A DNA stretch of 64,000 nt from Chromobotia macracanthus (taxonomy: Eukaryota; Chordata; Actinopteri; Cypriniformes; Botiidae): NCBI GenBank assembly GCA_036877525.1, contig JAZGTH010000013.1:9986001-10050000 (forward strand), in the 5' to 3' direction. Shown piece by piece: positions 30,011 to 40,860 of this stretch (its first letter is position 1; each line of letters opens with the position of its first letter). The notes below the pieces were generated by a model. It saw only the letters and a list, made by a program, of their open reading frames with translations, had not been told where the DNA came from and made no database searches. The position numbers and the translations under genes are program-made.

Positions 30011-30354
30011 TCTGCCTGTTAAATGAAGAGCACAGAAATAAAGCGACTGTATGCTCTCTTTCTCTCTCTAGCTCTCACATTAATAATAATAATAATATTT
30101 TTTGTTTATCATTTTGGACATTGATCTCAAGTATTTAGGGCATTATAAAAAAAACTTACACCCTCTCTCCATCCCTAATAATTAAAAAACTGCTTGTTCC
30201 AATGGCATCTAATACATATTGTTTACTAATTTGTAAGCCCCTTTTCTCATTGCATTTATATGTGTTGTGTATGGTACAAACCCCCTTTCTCCATCCCTGT
30301 CTCTGTGCAGTATAAGTTAACGTACTCATACTATCCTAAAACTTTGTATTGGGG
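30011..30354. other. Non-coding stretch
   Basis: Contains short CTCT and (TAA)n runs near 30058-30095. No gene seen. Confidence 0.4.
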
Positions 30355-30480
30355 CATTTCTCATGGTTCCTTACTACTGTCACCCTGTTAACTTGCTTAC
30401 TGGGAGACTGCTGACATTTAACTTAGGGTTCAGTAAATTTTTAATATTGCTTTTTTAATTATTAATATTGCAGAACTACA
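30355..30480 (+). mobile_element. LINE 3'-tail fragment (Rex/Babar-like)
   Basis: TGGTTCCTTACTACTGTCACCCTGTTAACTTGCTTACTGGGAGACTGCTGACATT matches 40088-40150 (GGTTCCTTGCCACTGTTGCCCTGTTGGCTTGCTTACTAATAGACTGCTGATATT). Only the 3' untranslated part is present. Confidence 0.6.
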
Positions 30481-30524
30481 CTTATAAAGACTATTTCACT
30501 ATTTCTTTGTCAACCATTCTTTTT

Positions 30525-31025
30525 TTGTCAAGAATAGTGAGGAAGAGAACCCAGTCGCAGACAGCTTTAAACAAAAAACTTCCACGAGGGGGCAGAAAAA
30601 ACTAAACAAGACATGAAATACTTTAAGTAGCGCTCAAAACAAATACAGGATATTAGGACACAGGACACTATACACAATAAGAAACAATACACCAGCACAA
30701 TACAGCAGGTACAAGGGCATTAAATAGGGAAAGCAAACAAAGAAGGGTAACGATGGCAGACAGGTGAGTGGCATGAAATAATAATTTGACAATTAACAAG
30801 GAGACAAGAGGGCGGGGTCAAGACTCAACACAGGAGAGCACATCGCACAAAGTAAACAAACAATGGCCATGTGCTTTCACACAAGGACAAGCAACATATA
30901 GATCACAGAGGACACAGAGCATGAGTCTAGATCCAGACTCCAAGATACAACCATGAGCAGGACTGATTCAGGATCCAAACATCATGCTCTGACACAGACA
31001 CAGGGCTGTCAGGATCCTGGCATAA
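30525..31025 (-). repeat. Element X, copy 2
   Basis: Collinear with 12440-12990. It begins near GAGGAAGAGAACCCAGTCGCAGACAG with CCACGAGGGGGCAG, passes through GACAAGAGGGCGGGGTCAAGAC, GGAGAGCACAT and GGCCATGTGCTTTCACACAAGG, and ends CATGCTCTGACACAGACACAGGGCTGTCAGGATCCTGGCA. No intact frame. Confidence 0.7.
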
Positions 31026-31029
31026 GAAT

Positions 31030-31255
31030 TTCTTGAACTGTCTTTGGATTTATTGTTTGTTTGCTGCCTGCCCTGATTCCGAACTGTGTTTGGTTATATG
31101 ATTCTAGCTGCCTGCCTTCAACCCTTGCCTGTCCCTTGACTATGTCTCTGCTCTGCCTCTGAAATACCAGTTACTGTTCTTGACCCGGCCTGTCTGCTTA
31201 TTCTATTAAAGCACTGCAAATGGAAACTCGTGTCTCTGACCCTTCGTTACAGAAG
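31030..31255 (+). repeat. LTR-like stretch joined to element X
   Basis: Directly follows the GTCAGGATCCTGGCA end of element X. The C/T-rich text GCCTGCCTTCAACCCTTGCC ... GACCCGGCCTGTCTGC, then TTCTATTAAAGCACTGCAAATGG, then TCTCTGACCCTTCGTTACAG resembles the R/U5 end of fish Gypsy-type LTRs (a polyadenylation-like ATTAAA followed by TTACAG). No coding. A solo LTR remnant is my best reading. Confidence 0.4.
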
Positions 31256-31379
31256 TACTGTTTTAGTAGGAAGTCATAGTATGTGCAAAGTATAAGCAAA
31301 TACTTTACTGTCTCATAGACCACTGAGAGAGGCATGAGCCTTCCCACACAATGACAGGTATTTTTGATGCCCATCCATT

Positions 31380-31675
31380 TATTTAAATGTTCAAAAGTTG
31401 TTGTAGTTATCATCAGTTAACCCAACTCCATTCTAAGTATCCCTTATTAGTATTATTAATATACTTAGTATTATTAATATATTGTTATAATAAACAATAT
31501 AAATTTGCAATAATGCCCTGTAATGTTCTGTTTTTATTCCATATTCTATTTTCTGTGTTGAACATGTTTGATAGCTCCTGTTTTATTTTTCATATATGTA
31601 AAGCTGCTTTGAAGCAGTTCAACACTGTAAACAGCACTATATAAATAAAACTGAATTAAATGTAATAGTGCCACA
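31380..31675 (+). mobile_element. LINE 3'-tail fragment
   Basis: Ends with AAGCTGCTTTGAAGCAGTTCAACACTGTAAACAGCACTATATAAATAAAACTGAATT, the same type of tail as 14560-14640 and 40325-40395. There is no RT coding in this copy. Confidence 0.6.
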
Positions 31676-32084
31676 TTGAAACCCGCAGAACTAACATTTA
31701 ACCAAAATGTGCTCTCAAGGATCCTTACAGGTTTGAAACCTGTTTGACTGTAATGTGTTTTTGTTTGACTTCAAGTGATGGGAACTTAGAAATGGTGGTT
31801 GTTAAATATAACTGATATAACTGACAGTATATTGTATAAAATAATTTAAAAGAAAAATATTCTGCATGCTGCCAAAAGGGTTTTCCTTTCTGTCACTCAC
31901 TTATTGTACTGGTGACACTACAGTTTGTTCTTGGGAGACGAATCACTCTGCTTTTTATCAGAAAACGCCAATGACAATTGGCTTTAAAAATAAAATGCCA
32001 AAAGGAATTGGTGAGTGGGATTTGCATGCCAATCTCTGACTACTCATCCAGGTATTAAAGAAAAATGGAGACTTTAAATGGAGA
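31676..32084. other. Non-coding spacer
   Basis: No gene or repeat supported. Confidence 0.4.
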
Positions 32085-32880
32085 ATTTACATTTACATTT
32101 TGTCATTTAGGAGACGCTTTTATCCAAAGCGACTTACAAAAGATGGGAGCATTGAACATTTTGTCTTGCGCGCCAACGAGCCAAGTCTGCAAAGCTACAT
32201 TTACAAGCGGACATTGTATTCTGTTACTAGAGAAAAAAAAAGATGGACTAGAAACAGGGATTTTTTTTTGAGGATAGGATAGAAGAGCATTAGGGTTTTG
32301 TCAGGTGTCTGAGAAACGTGCATTTTGAATTGTTTTTTGAAGGTTGTAATGGTCTCAGCAGATCGGGTGGAGGCTGGGAGTTCATTCCACCACAAAGGTA
32401 CGGAATAGGTGAAAGTTTTGAAAAGGTGAAAGACATCGCTCGTTAGCTGACCGTAGCTGGCAGGAGGGGACATATGTCTGGAGGAGTGAGTTGAGACAGG
32501 AGAGAGAGGTTCCGGTTATTGTCCTAAAGGCAAGTGTAAGGGATTTAAATTTGATGCGGGCGGCTACAGGTAGCCAGTGGAGTGAGGTCAGGAGGGATTT
32601 GACGGGCTGTTTTTGGTTGATTGAAGACCAGGCGTGCTGCAGCATTCTGGATCATTTGCATTGCATTGGCCGGAAGGCCAGCCAGAAGGGCATTGCAGTA
32701 GTCCAGCCTTGATATTACGAGTGCGTGGACTAGGAGCTGCGTTGTGTGCTCAGACAGGAAGGGTCTGATTTTCCTGATGTTGTAAAGCACATACCTGCAT
32801 GATCGAGAGATTGTTGCAACGTGTGAAGTGAATTTCAGCTGGTCATCAAACACCACCCCAAGGTTTCTAACGGACTGCAG
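32085..32880 (-). mobile_element. LINE L2-like 3' end, minus strand
   Basis: The plus-strand left edge TTTACATTTTGTCATTTAGGAGACGCTTTTATCCAAAGCGACTTAC is the reverse complement of the L2 tail. Minus-strand frames in three phases encode TSHVATISRSCRYVLYNIRK, LLVHALVISRLDYCNALLAG, LTSLHWLPVAARIKFKSLTL and SVPLWWNELPASTRSAETI. Frameshifts separate the pieces. It is oriented opposite to the copies at 5.6 and 53 kb. Confidence 0.88.
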
Positions 32881-33060
32881 AGTCCGTCAAAATTTTCACA
32901 GCTACGCTGAAATGACAGCCATGAAGTCCCCTGAAATCCATCTGATTTCTACATGTAATCTCTCCTTGGGTAGGCTGTTGTTCTCAGCAGTGTCTTCTAC
33001 TCTTTGGAAGTTTATCATCTCAACATATTTGACTAGTAGACTAGCTCTCAGATGACCTTA
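32881..33060. other. Spacer between L2 and DIRS relics
   Basis: No support for a gene. Confidence 0.4.
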
Positions 33061-33405
33061 TAGAAGATTTTTCATTCCTGTTCTGGTATATCAAGCTTCA
33101 CGCCTTGCCGGCAGCTATGCCACTTATGTCCATAACATGGTTCAACAGTTGTGGGTTTAGTATAGGGACCTCTAGTGTCAGTACATCGACATAAAGTAAC
33201 AGAAAGGGAACATCTTGGTTACATCCATAATCTCTGTCCTCTGGTGGAGGAAAGAAGATGTTGTGTCCCTCCTGCCACAAATCTAAACTGACTGCTGATA
33301 GCCAGGTACATCTCGACTCCTCAGCAACCCTTTGTATCACTACATTGACACAACATCTCATTCCCTCCATCAGGGAACAGAGATTATGAATGTAACCATA
33401 AGGTT
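33060..33405. mobile_element. DIRS-like terminal fragment with inverted repeats
   Basis: CTTGGTTACATCCATAATCTCTGTCCTCTGGTGGAGG (33218-33254) and the reverse complement of CCTCCATCAGGGAACAGAGATTATGAATGTAACCATAAGG (33365-33404) form an imperfect inverted repeat of about 37 bases around a 110-base loop. GGTTACATN(C)ATAATCTCTGTTCCCTGATGGAGG and ACACAACATCTCATTCCCTCC are typical of fish DIRS ends. No coding remains here. Confidence 0.6.
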
Positions 33406-34074
33406 TTCTTTAATGCTAAAATACTTAAACGGAACTCTCACCTACAGTATGTATCTTTCTAATCTAATTTAGACAGGCCTTGGCATCTAGTGATTTTAAA
33501 CACAGGTCCCGTTTTGATGTACTGTTTACAAATTGTGACTAAATAAAAATGTATAATTTAATTTATTTTCAAAAATTAAACTGATGAGTGAAACATTAAT
33601 CACAAGTGACAATAAAACAAGCCCAGGCAAGTATACAGAGTATGCATGAGTATACAATAATGTTCAAATGTCTGAGACCACTAATAAACATTTTTTTATT
33701 TTGTACTTTTTAAGTTTAATACACATTTTAATTAGCAAATTACAAATGCATTTAATTGCATTGATTGCATACAAATGTATTTAATTACATAATCTGAACA
33801 AAAAGTTACATAAAAAAATTAAAATCTTATTTGGAAAGGATATGGTCCATTAATTAGCAAATTAATGTGCTACATGGCTATACTCTTAGTCTCATCAGCT
33901 TTACCTGGATATAGTGTAATTGCTTGAATTTCCTTTCAAGCAGAATTATCCTTTGCAATTTCCTTTGCAGAATTATCAATGGTGCCGATTATTTTGACCA
34001 TGACTATATCCACCTTTTTTACAAGATGAGAAAATACCCATTATTCTTTGTGTGTTTGTGTAGGGATAATGCTC
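33406..34074. other. Non-coding stretch
   Basis: AT-rich. TTTCCTTTCAAGCAGAATTATCCTTTGC is partly repeated immediately after it. No gene seen. Confidence 0.4.
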
Positions 34075-34440
34075 AAAACTTTCAGTTCCCTTTGATGGAA
34101 CTCGACACTGCATCAGGTTTGACACTATGGGGAACACCTTCGGTGTAACTGGTGTCTGAATCTCATGTCTAATCATGCTAATGAAATTGGCCCACGGCAG
34201 TGGCTAATGTGTGTCAGGTGTGCTCGCGAGTATAATAGGGCACCTCTACAGCGTGCCTCCCTGTGTGTTTCTGTGCTGTACATCTCAGCAGGGTGCTGGG
34301 CTGAGATGCACTCAGATGCACGAACTGGGACCTTCATGACAGACGGGTTTGCACTAGTGACACTGACACTAGTGCAAACGTTACAGGGCCTTGTGTTTGG
34401 GCAATACCTCTCCCTGAGAGAGGTATTTTTGTCACAGTAT
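34075..34440. mobile_element. DIRS-like terminal fragment
   Basis: TTCAGTTCCCTTTGATGGAACTCGACACTGCATCAG and TTTGACACTATGGGGAACACCTTCGGTG resemble the terminal regions of the DIRS copy at 6785-7016 (GACACTATGGGGAAG). A perfect 13-base hairpin, GTTTGCACTAGTG ... CACTAGTGCAAAC (34347-34359/34367-34379), sits inside. GC content is well above the flanks. No coding. Confidence 0.55.
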
Positions 34441-34639
34441 ACATGGTGAGGATCATACAAATGATAAATGCATGGGTTCTGTTACAAAATAACAGAGTAG
34501 TGGAGAGAGCAGGATGTTTGAATTGGAATTATCATTTGAGTTGGAAAGATGCAGTTTTCAAAGACTTGTACTGTCATGTACTGTCATTTTCCAGCTTCCC
34601 CTATACTGAGGACTACAAGCCCAGTATTTACAGTGACTT

Positions 34640-35520
34640 TTACACTACAGCCTTTCCACAACATGGCTGCCACTCCAGAGCCTGTACACAATAGGGCCAC
34701 CATGACACAATCTTCAACCATCACAGCACCAGTGTTCTCAGTTGTCATGAATACTCCATTTTGGGCATTTTAAAATGATCACCGCTGATTTCAGCTAGAG
34801 CAGCTGGCAACCCAAGTGCCTGTGCACTGGCAATCACAGAGGCAGTTCCCTTATCTTCAGCACTCCCTGAAATGGCAGTAGGATTTACCTTGGGATTTAC
34901 CCTGCTCCCCTTCTCCCCCTGAGCCTGTTCCAGTCTGAGAATTCACTCCAGAGCCTGCTCCGGTCCAAGAGTCCATTCCTGAGCCAGCTTCAGTCCAAGG
35001 ATCTGCATCTGATCATTGCCCTGTGTTGATTCCTGTTTACCCTGACATGACCATGGAGGTCGCCTATGTACTTCCTGTTAACCCTGATGTGACCACAGAG
35101 GTCATCCCAGAGTTTCCTGTCTACCCTGATGTGATCATGGGGGTCATCCCTAAACTTTGTTTTCACATCCACAGCCAAGATGACCATCCCTGAGCCTCCT
35201 ATGCTCCCTGCCATGCCCATGATGGCCCTCTAGACTTCCTTGTGCCCTGGTCTCGAGCCCCATCCTGGTTTCCATCACTCCTGGTGCCTCCCTGCTCCAC
35301 CCTGGAGATCTGTTGTAAATCTGAGTGTTGTCTCTGTGTCCTTGTTTCCCTGTGTTTTTGACCATTGCTGGTGTTTTTGGATTACTCTGTGTTTTGCCTT
35401 GGGTCCTGTTTCTTTCTTGGACTGATTACGTGTTTCAACCCTGCACCTGTTTTACGGATTATGACCTTAGAAGTCTTCCATTGGATCCACAAATCCGAAT
35501 GAAGTTGTGTCAATAAATTT
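34640..35520 (+). repeat. Proline-rich coding repeat of a fish mobile element, decayed
   Basis: The plus strand reads, with stops and frame changes, MAATPEPVHNRATMTQSST, then PPEPVPV-EFTPEPAPVQES, IPEPASVQGSASDHCPVL, then several imperfect copies of a Y/N-PDVTTEVIPEFPV unit (35036-35150), then a C/T-rich trailer. I know this low-complexity pattern from repeated predicted proteins in otophysan genomes, always near retroelements. Four to five units of about 50-60 bases are visible at DNA level (CCTGATGTGACC/ATCATG...GTCATCCC). It ends near AATAAA at 35512-35517. Confidence 0.5.
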
Positions 35521-36186
35521 AAAGTAAATAAGGCTAACAATGTATGACTATTTAAGATGTGCATAATACAGTGACCACTGGTATGACAGTGTTATCTTTA
35601 AGTAACATTTATTCTGCTCTTCTTGTTGACTTGTGGGTGTAACACTCAACACTTTTTAAGTTTTCTGTTAAAGTCTGTTGTGACAGACTTTAACAGCACA
35701 AATTCTTCCAGATCATTAACTATTTACTATCATCAGTAATCTTCTTTAGCTGATAACAAATACTAAATACAAGTGCAGAGAATCTTACAGGAAGTTGCTT
35801 GCTGTAATGGTGACCTGCATGGAGACATGAACAGTGGATATATATGCATTATTATTACTATTGTGAACAGGCATTTAAAATAAGGCCACCTCAACAAGGA
35901 TTTGGGTCCTTGTCATGTTAGAGTCTAAATAATTTAGAGTGTGGCACATTTTTCATTACATCACGTTTCATGTGTCAACTTAAGATGACAAGTGACAAAA
36001 CGTTTCTAAAATTGGAGAAGTACATGAAATACATCACTGCATACATATGTTACATTTAAATATACCACCAATTAAGATAATTAACTTACTAAGCATCATA
36101 ACATTGCAAACTCTCATCATGAGACCATGACCTCGTCAACATTGCCAGAGTATTATGATCTTGGACAATGATGACAGTTATTACTA
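35521..36186. other. Non-coding stretch
   Basis: AT-rich. An AGACTTTAACAG/CTGTTAAAGTCT inverted repeat occurs at about 35664-35694 (hairpin). No gene seen. Confidence 0.4.
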
Positions 36187-36348
36187 TCAGGGCTGAAGTG
36201 GGGAGGCCCGGGGCTTGGGTAGGCCCAGTTCAGTGTGGCTCCGTTGATGCAGACTGGGGGCCTTTGAGGAGGAGATGTGGTCCTGTGTTGCCTTGGTAAC
36301 CTCCAATGACCCTGAGAGCTCTGAGACTCTTTGAAGCTTTGTTTTGTC
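36187..36348 (-). CDS. Candidate terminal coding exon, unidentified gene (53 aa)
   Basis: On the minus strand, a moderate acceptor (CCCATGTCATGTGGAG) is followed by 53 codons, DKTKLQRVSELSGSLEVTKA ... SHTELGLPKPRASPLQP, ending in TGA with a second stop next to it. The composition (helical first half, Ser/Pro-rich tail) looks like a protein C-terminus. Against this, all three minus-strand frames are open over much of this GC-richer stretch, and the pyrimidine tract is weak. No earlier exon was found at higher coordinates. Confidence 0.3.
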   Translation of the reverse strand, partial: DKTKLQRVSELSGSLEVTKATQDHISSSKAPSLHQRSHTELGLPKPRASPLQP

Positions 36349-38479
36349 CTCCACATGACATGGGCAGTTTTGACAAGACCATGTGAGAGATTAAGAACCT
36401 CAGGCTTTGTAAAGTTGACTGTGTGTGTGTGTCTGAGTTTAAGTGCATGCTGCAACTGCATGTGTGAGTGGTTGGATCGTCTTTTTGTATATAGTTTTGT
36501 ATATTATAGATGTCATTGTTAAAAATGGGCTGAAAACATTAAAATATAAAGACAAGCAAAACAGGCAAAATACAAACTATGAACAGCCTTTTTAATTAGT
36601 AAACATTTGCATGTTGTACATGTTAAGGAGACATGTGCTACTACTTTTGTGATTTGACCATTTTTGCTTGCTGGGTATTAAAATAAGCAAAAACAGCACT
36701 CTAGCAACAAACTAACAACACTTTACGATTTAGATCAAGTTAATAACCACATAGCATCACACACACATTGTGGTAGGAAATGCCCACTTTTCCTGGTCCC
36801 ATCAGTTCCAAATGGGTAAAATCAATCCCCATTGAATACCCTGGAAAAACATAAGAGGGTGGAGGTGAAATGGGTTTTAAACAGCATTTCATGCTAACTT
36901 TTGTTTATGATGTTACAATTTTACAGTTTTTATGTTTAAAAGCATGCTTGCAGTGTAAACAGGTCTTAGAGACTTTTTAGTTTGTTTTCTTATAGCTCTT
37001 TTGCAAACAGTTGAACTTTAAGGTCATAGATCTAAGGGTGCATTTTAGATCAGTGATCAGGCAATACCATGCAGCATACTGAGGCTGAAGTGCTAGATGT
37101 GAATTAGCTGATGTTAGTTTCCATGATGTTCCAGCGATGTCCTTCTGTACTTGATTAAAGGACTAGCTCAACAAAAGACTTTGCTAAGAGAAGTTTCTCT
37201 GGTAATGTAGGGATGAACCCCTGGGCACTTGTTCTAAGTCAGTAGACTCATGTTTTCATCAAACTCTGTGCAAGGGGCACTGACCCAAAGGCAGGCTAAG
37301 CCTTGCTCAACCAGAAGATCTAAACAAATGAGACTGATGCTACACAAACTGCCTATAGGTTAGCCGCTGCACTAGCTGATGGGCCCAGGCACAATGTCCA
37401 AATGTGTGTGCATTTGTCTGTTACTGACAGTGAAACAGTAAGGATGTGGTTCTTTGGAAGGTCTTTGGATTCTTTGTGTGTTGTGCTTAGATTGGTGTCT
37501 TCAGTCACTGTTTCTCTGGGGCCACATCTCAGTCACATGGCTAAACTTGGTCTTACATAAACCCAAACATCTTTAACCACAAACTAATTACATAAATTTA
37601 GGATTTTTGGAGAAGAGTTGACATTAAAGGAGAGTAATAAATGGCACAAATTCACACAAAAATGAAAAATGTGTCTATTTCAGCACCCTCATTTTGTTTA
37701 AACACTTTCTCCAATGGGATACAAGTGGTAAAGTTTTACAGAATATCCTGGTCTTACATGTAATTAAAAAACTGGGGCTGATTACACATTACAAAAAAAT
37801 GACTATAAAAGTCATAAATGTTATATGTAGCCTGCCACTCATACATTCGCTCGGATGGAGCAAAGCTCTTTTGTTTTGATGTCTGCCAAGTTTATTTACA
37901 TACTATATGTAGTCACAGTTTTCACTCCTATGTTACAGGATTACAGCTAAATGGTTTGAAGTATTTTGTTAAGCACATTCAGAGCTTTGTGATTTGTGCT
38001 TTGTGATTATCTTAATCTGACATATTTTTCATATCAGATTATCTTCATACATGTTGAAACCTTTATGTTATAATTTTGTTCACGCAGCGTTGTCTTTCAA
38101 GGTAGTCATGCAACTTTTGAAATAAAACATTCCTTGCACTGATTTATTGTCACCTCAACAAAATCTTCTTTTTCATTCATGACTTCTAAACAATCAGAAG
38201 GGGCATGGGGGGCCCTAAGGAAAGTCAGAACCTGGGGCCCACACCCCAACATTGTGTAAGATTTTCCTTAGAATTACACAGCAGTAATACACTTTCAGTA
38301 TTTGATTTCATTTCTTTTGTTTTTGAGCACTGCTTGAATAGACATGCTTCATAGTTGTTTCTTTCTATGTATCTGGGCTGCACGTTAATAAATGGTGTCA
38401 AAAGCAATCATTAAATAAGTTAACCGCTTGTGGCCAGTAGGGCCCCACGTAATTGCGTGCCTTGCATGGCGGGTAAATA
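36349..38479. other. Non-coding stretch
   Basis: About 2.1 kb with no supported gene or clear mobile element. A short GT run lies near 36420-36434. The slightly less AT-rich part at 37030-37560 has no consistent frame. Confidence 0.4.
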
Positions 38480-38678
38480 CGCTACTGCCCAAAAATAAAA
38501 ATTCTTCTATCATATACTCACCCGCTCTAAACACCACACAATGGTGGCATCTATTGACTTCTATTGTACAAGACAGTTCTCAAAATCTTCTTTTGTGTTC
38601 CACAGAAGAAAAGGTCATATATGTTTGGAATGACATGAGGGTGAATAAAAGATGACTAAACTGTCCCTTTAACACATA
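38480..38678 (-). mobile_element. GGGATAGTTCACC-type MITE, minus strand
   Basis: Reads in reverse: AAAGGGACAGTTTAGTCATC, TTCACCCTCATGTCATTCCAAAC, TTCTGTGGAACACAAAAGAAGATTTTGAGA, ending in the GGGCAGTAG region. Same family as the copies at 2.5, 23.1 and 26.5 kb. Confidence 0.75.
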
Positions 38679-39060
38679 TAGCCTTTCCAGCATTAAATTT
38701 ACAGGAAAGGCTGTATTTGTTACAGTCACTAATGTTGTTAGGTTATAACAGATGCAAGTTCCCATGGTGCGTGATGTCAATGACTTATAGACCATATTTG
38801 TGACTTTGGAACTTCACAGCTGCAGTCCCCCTTCTTTTTCATTACATAAACTAGGAAAGATGTTCATTAAAAAGAGGTTTTGATCACCACAAGGGTGGTG
38901 AAGAAAATGATAACAGATTTTGTGTTACTACTATTATCTATAAACTATTTGTTAATAATTTTGGCTAACAAATATCTTCTCTGATCGTAATTTTCTTCTT
39001 TTAAATTCAAGATATTCGAGATATTACTTAATGGACCAAACGTAAATAAACAGAAGCTCT
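38679..39060. other. Spacer before LINE copy
   Basis: No gene supported. Confidence 0.4.
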
Positions 39061-40395
39061 CTGATTACAGTTTCCAATTAGAAGGTTGGCATTACTTCAT
39101 CTAATACTGTTAAAGACCTGGGTGACATATTAAATTGTAATTTGCCTTTTGTAATTTGTCTTTAGAAACATCGCTAATCTACGTAACGTCTTATCTACTT
39201 CTGATGCAGAAAAGCTGGTCCATGCTTTTATGACTTCCAGACTGGACTATTGTAATGCACTTCTAGGTGGCTGTTCAGCTTCCTTAATAAACAGGTTACA
39301 GTTAGTCCAAAACGCAGCAGCTAGAGTTCTTACCAGGTCCAAGAAATATGACCATAAAACTCCAATTTTGTCAGATCTACACTGGTTACCTGTTAAATTT
39401 CATATTATTTATAAAATTCTACTTCTTACCTACAAAGCCTTAAATGGGTTAGCCCTATGTACTTAACTGATCTTCTCTCACACTACAAGCCAATGCGTGC
39501 CTTACGCTTTCAAAACTCTGGTCTTCTGGTCATTCCCAGAATTGCAAAGTCCACTAAAGGCGGAAGAGCTTTTTCGCACTTGGCTCCTGAACTCTGGAAT
39601 AGCCTGCCCAATGCTGTTTGGGGCTCAGTTACTCTCTCGCAGTTTAAATTGACGTTTAAAGACATCTCTTTAGCCAAGCATTCTCATAATGCTTCTCATC
39701 ACTTGTTTCTCAATCTACCTCAAAGTAAATAAAATCTTATGCTCTTAACATTATGAACAATTATTCTCTGTTTTGGTTTTCTATCCCAGGGTTTCAATCC
39801 CAGGGTAGCTATAGATTACATCTACAGATGGACTCAACATCCGACACATCTACCCAAGCTCCAGTTCCTCCTGAAAAATGCCCCTGCTACAGTACAGTCA
39901 GGTGCTCATCCTCGTGCAGTAGAACAATGACTACAGTGATACCTGGCCCAACCAAAAGCACTGGGAATATGTGATGCACATCCTTTTAAAATTTTAGCTT
40001 TAGTTAGGACTGCAGCTTTAGTGTGCCAGAGAAGAACTCCCTGCTAAGGTTGGTTTCTTTCAAGGTTTTTTTTCTCCAATGGAGTTTTGGTTCCTTGCCA
40101 CTGTTGCCCTGTTGGCTTGCTTACTAATAGACTGCTGATATTAGCTTAGAACATTTTCTTTGTGCATTGTGTTATTATCATTGTTTGTTAATTTTAGCAA
40201 TTTTGCTAAACCAATTTTTGCTAAGCAATTTTTCCTTTTCTCTTCATAATTTTCTCTCCTTCTTTCTCTTTCATTTTCAATTTAAGTTTTCACTGTTAAA
40301 TATTTTTGCATATTTTCATTTGTACAGCTGCTTTGTAACAGTGTGCCACTGTGAAAAGTGCTATATAAATAAACTGAACTTGAACTTGAACTGAT
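39060..40395 (+). mobile_element. LINE 3' half (Rex/Babar-like) with open RT C-terminus
   Basis: Coding runs in pieces: NLRNVLSTSDAEKLVHAF and MTSRLDYCNALLGG (39170-39265), NRLQLVQNAAARVLTRSKKY, DLHWLPVKFHIIYKILLLTY (to 39466), then in another frame LTDLLSHYKPMRALRFQNSG and LAPELWNSLPNAVWGSVTLS (39457-39732). The untranslated tail holds TTCCTTGCCACTGTTGCCC and ends GTGCTATATAAATAAACTGAACTTGAACTTGAAC. The palm YxDD region and endonuclease are missing. Best-preserved copy of this LINE family in the window. Confidence 0.85.
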
Positions 40396-40464
40396 CATAA
40401 TATGAACATGTCAAAGTTTGCAAAGTAGTACATAGTTTCCATATAGAAGTTTAGCTCATGTTAT

Positions 40465-40860
40465 TTAAAGGTCACAGGTTTTGGAGCAATGGCAAGTGTC
40501 TCGAATATGAGTCTGTGGTGTCCCTAAGAGAGGGCACATGGAAGGATAGTTGGACCCCAAATACTGGGACGTTCTAGCAGACAGGATCATCTTGAGAGTG
40601 ACCCAACGGGGTGAACGGCAACTGGGATGTGTTCTGTCAGGTGTGCATACTTGCATGGCCCCTGGACACCAATGGGCCAGCAGAGTGTGTGGACTGCTGC
40701 AAAAGAACTGCAAAAGTCCAGTAGAAGTTTTCTGCTCATTGAACAAATAATGCCTTCTGATGACACCATGTATATAGCAAAAGCAATGGTGGGCACTCCC
40801 TCTAGACAACTGCCTGTCTTCTGCAGAAACATAAGACATTGTTCTTTAAAACAACACTAA
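40465..40860. repeat. GC-richer stretch, possibly retroelement-derived
   Basis: All six frames are unusually open here (up to 124 codons on the minus strand), but no conserved motif was identified. Text such as GACCCAACGGGGTGAACGGC and the mixed open frames recall DIRS or LTR element sequence, but no homologous partner exists in the window. Unassigned. Confidence 0.3.

Noticed and set aside
35240..35564. Several 60-76-codon frames on both strands
   Set aside because: They lie in the low-complexity trailer of the proline-rich repeat and reflect skewed base composition.
40465..40839. 124-codon minus-strand frame
   Set aside because: Several frames on both strands are open here and none shows a motif or start context. 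Treated as a GC-rich repeat-like stretch, not a gene.
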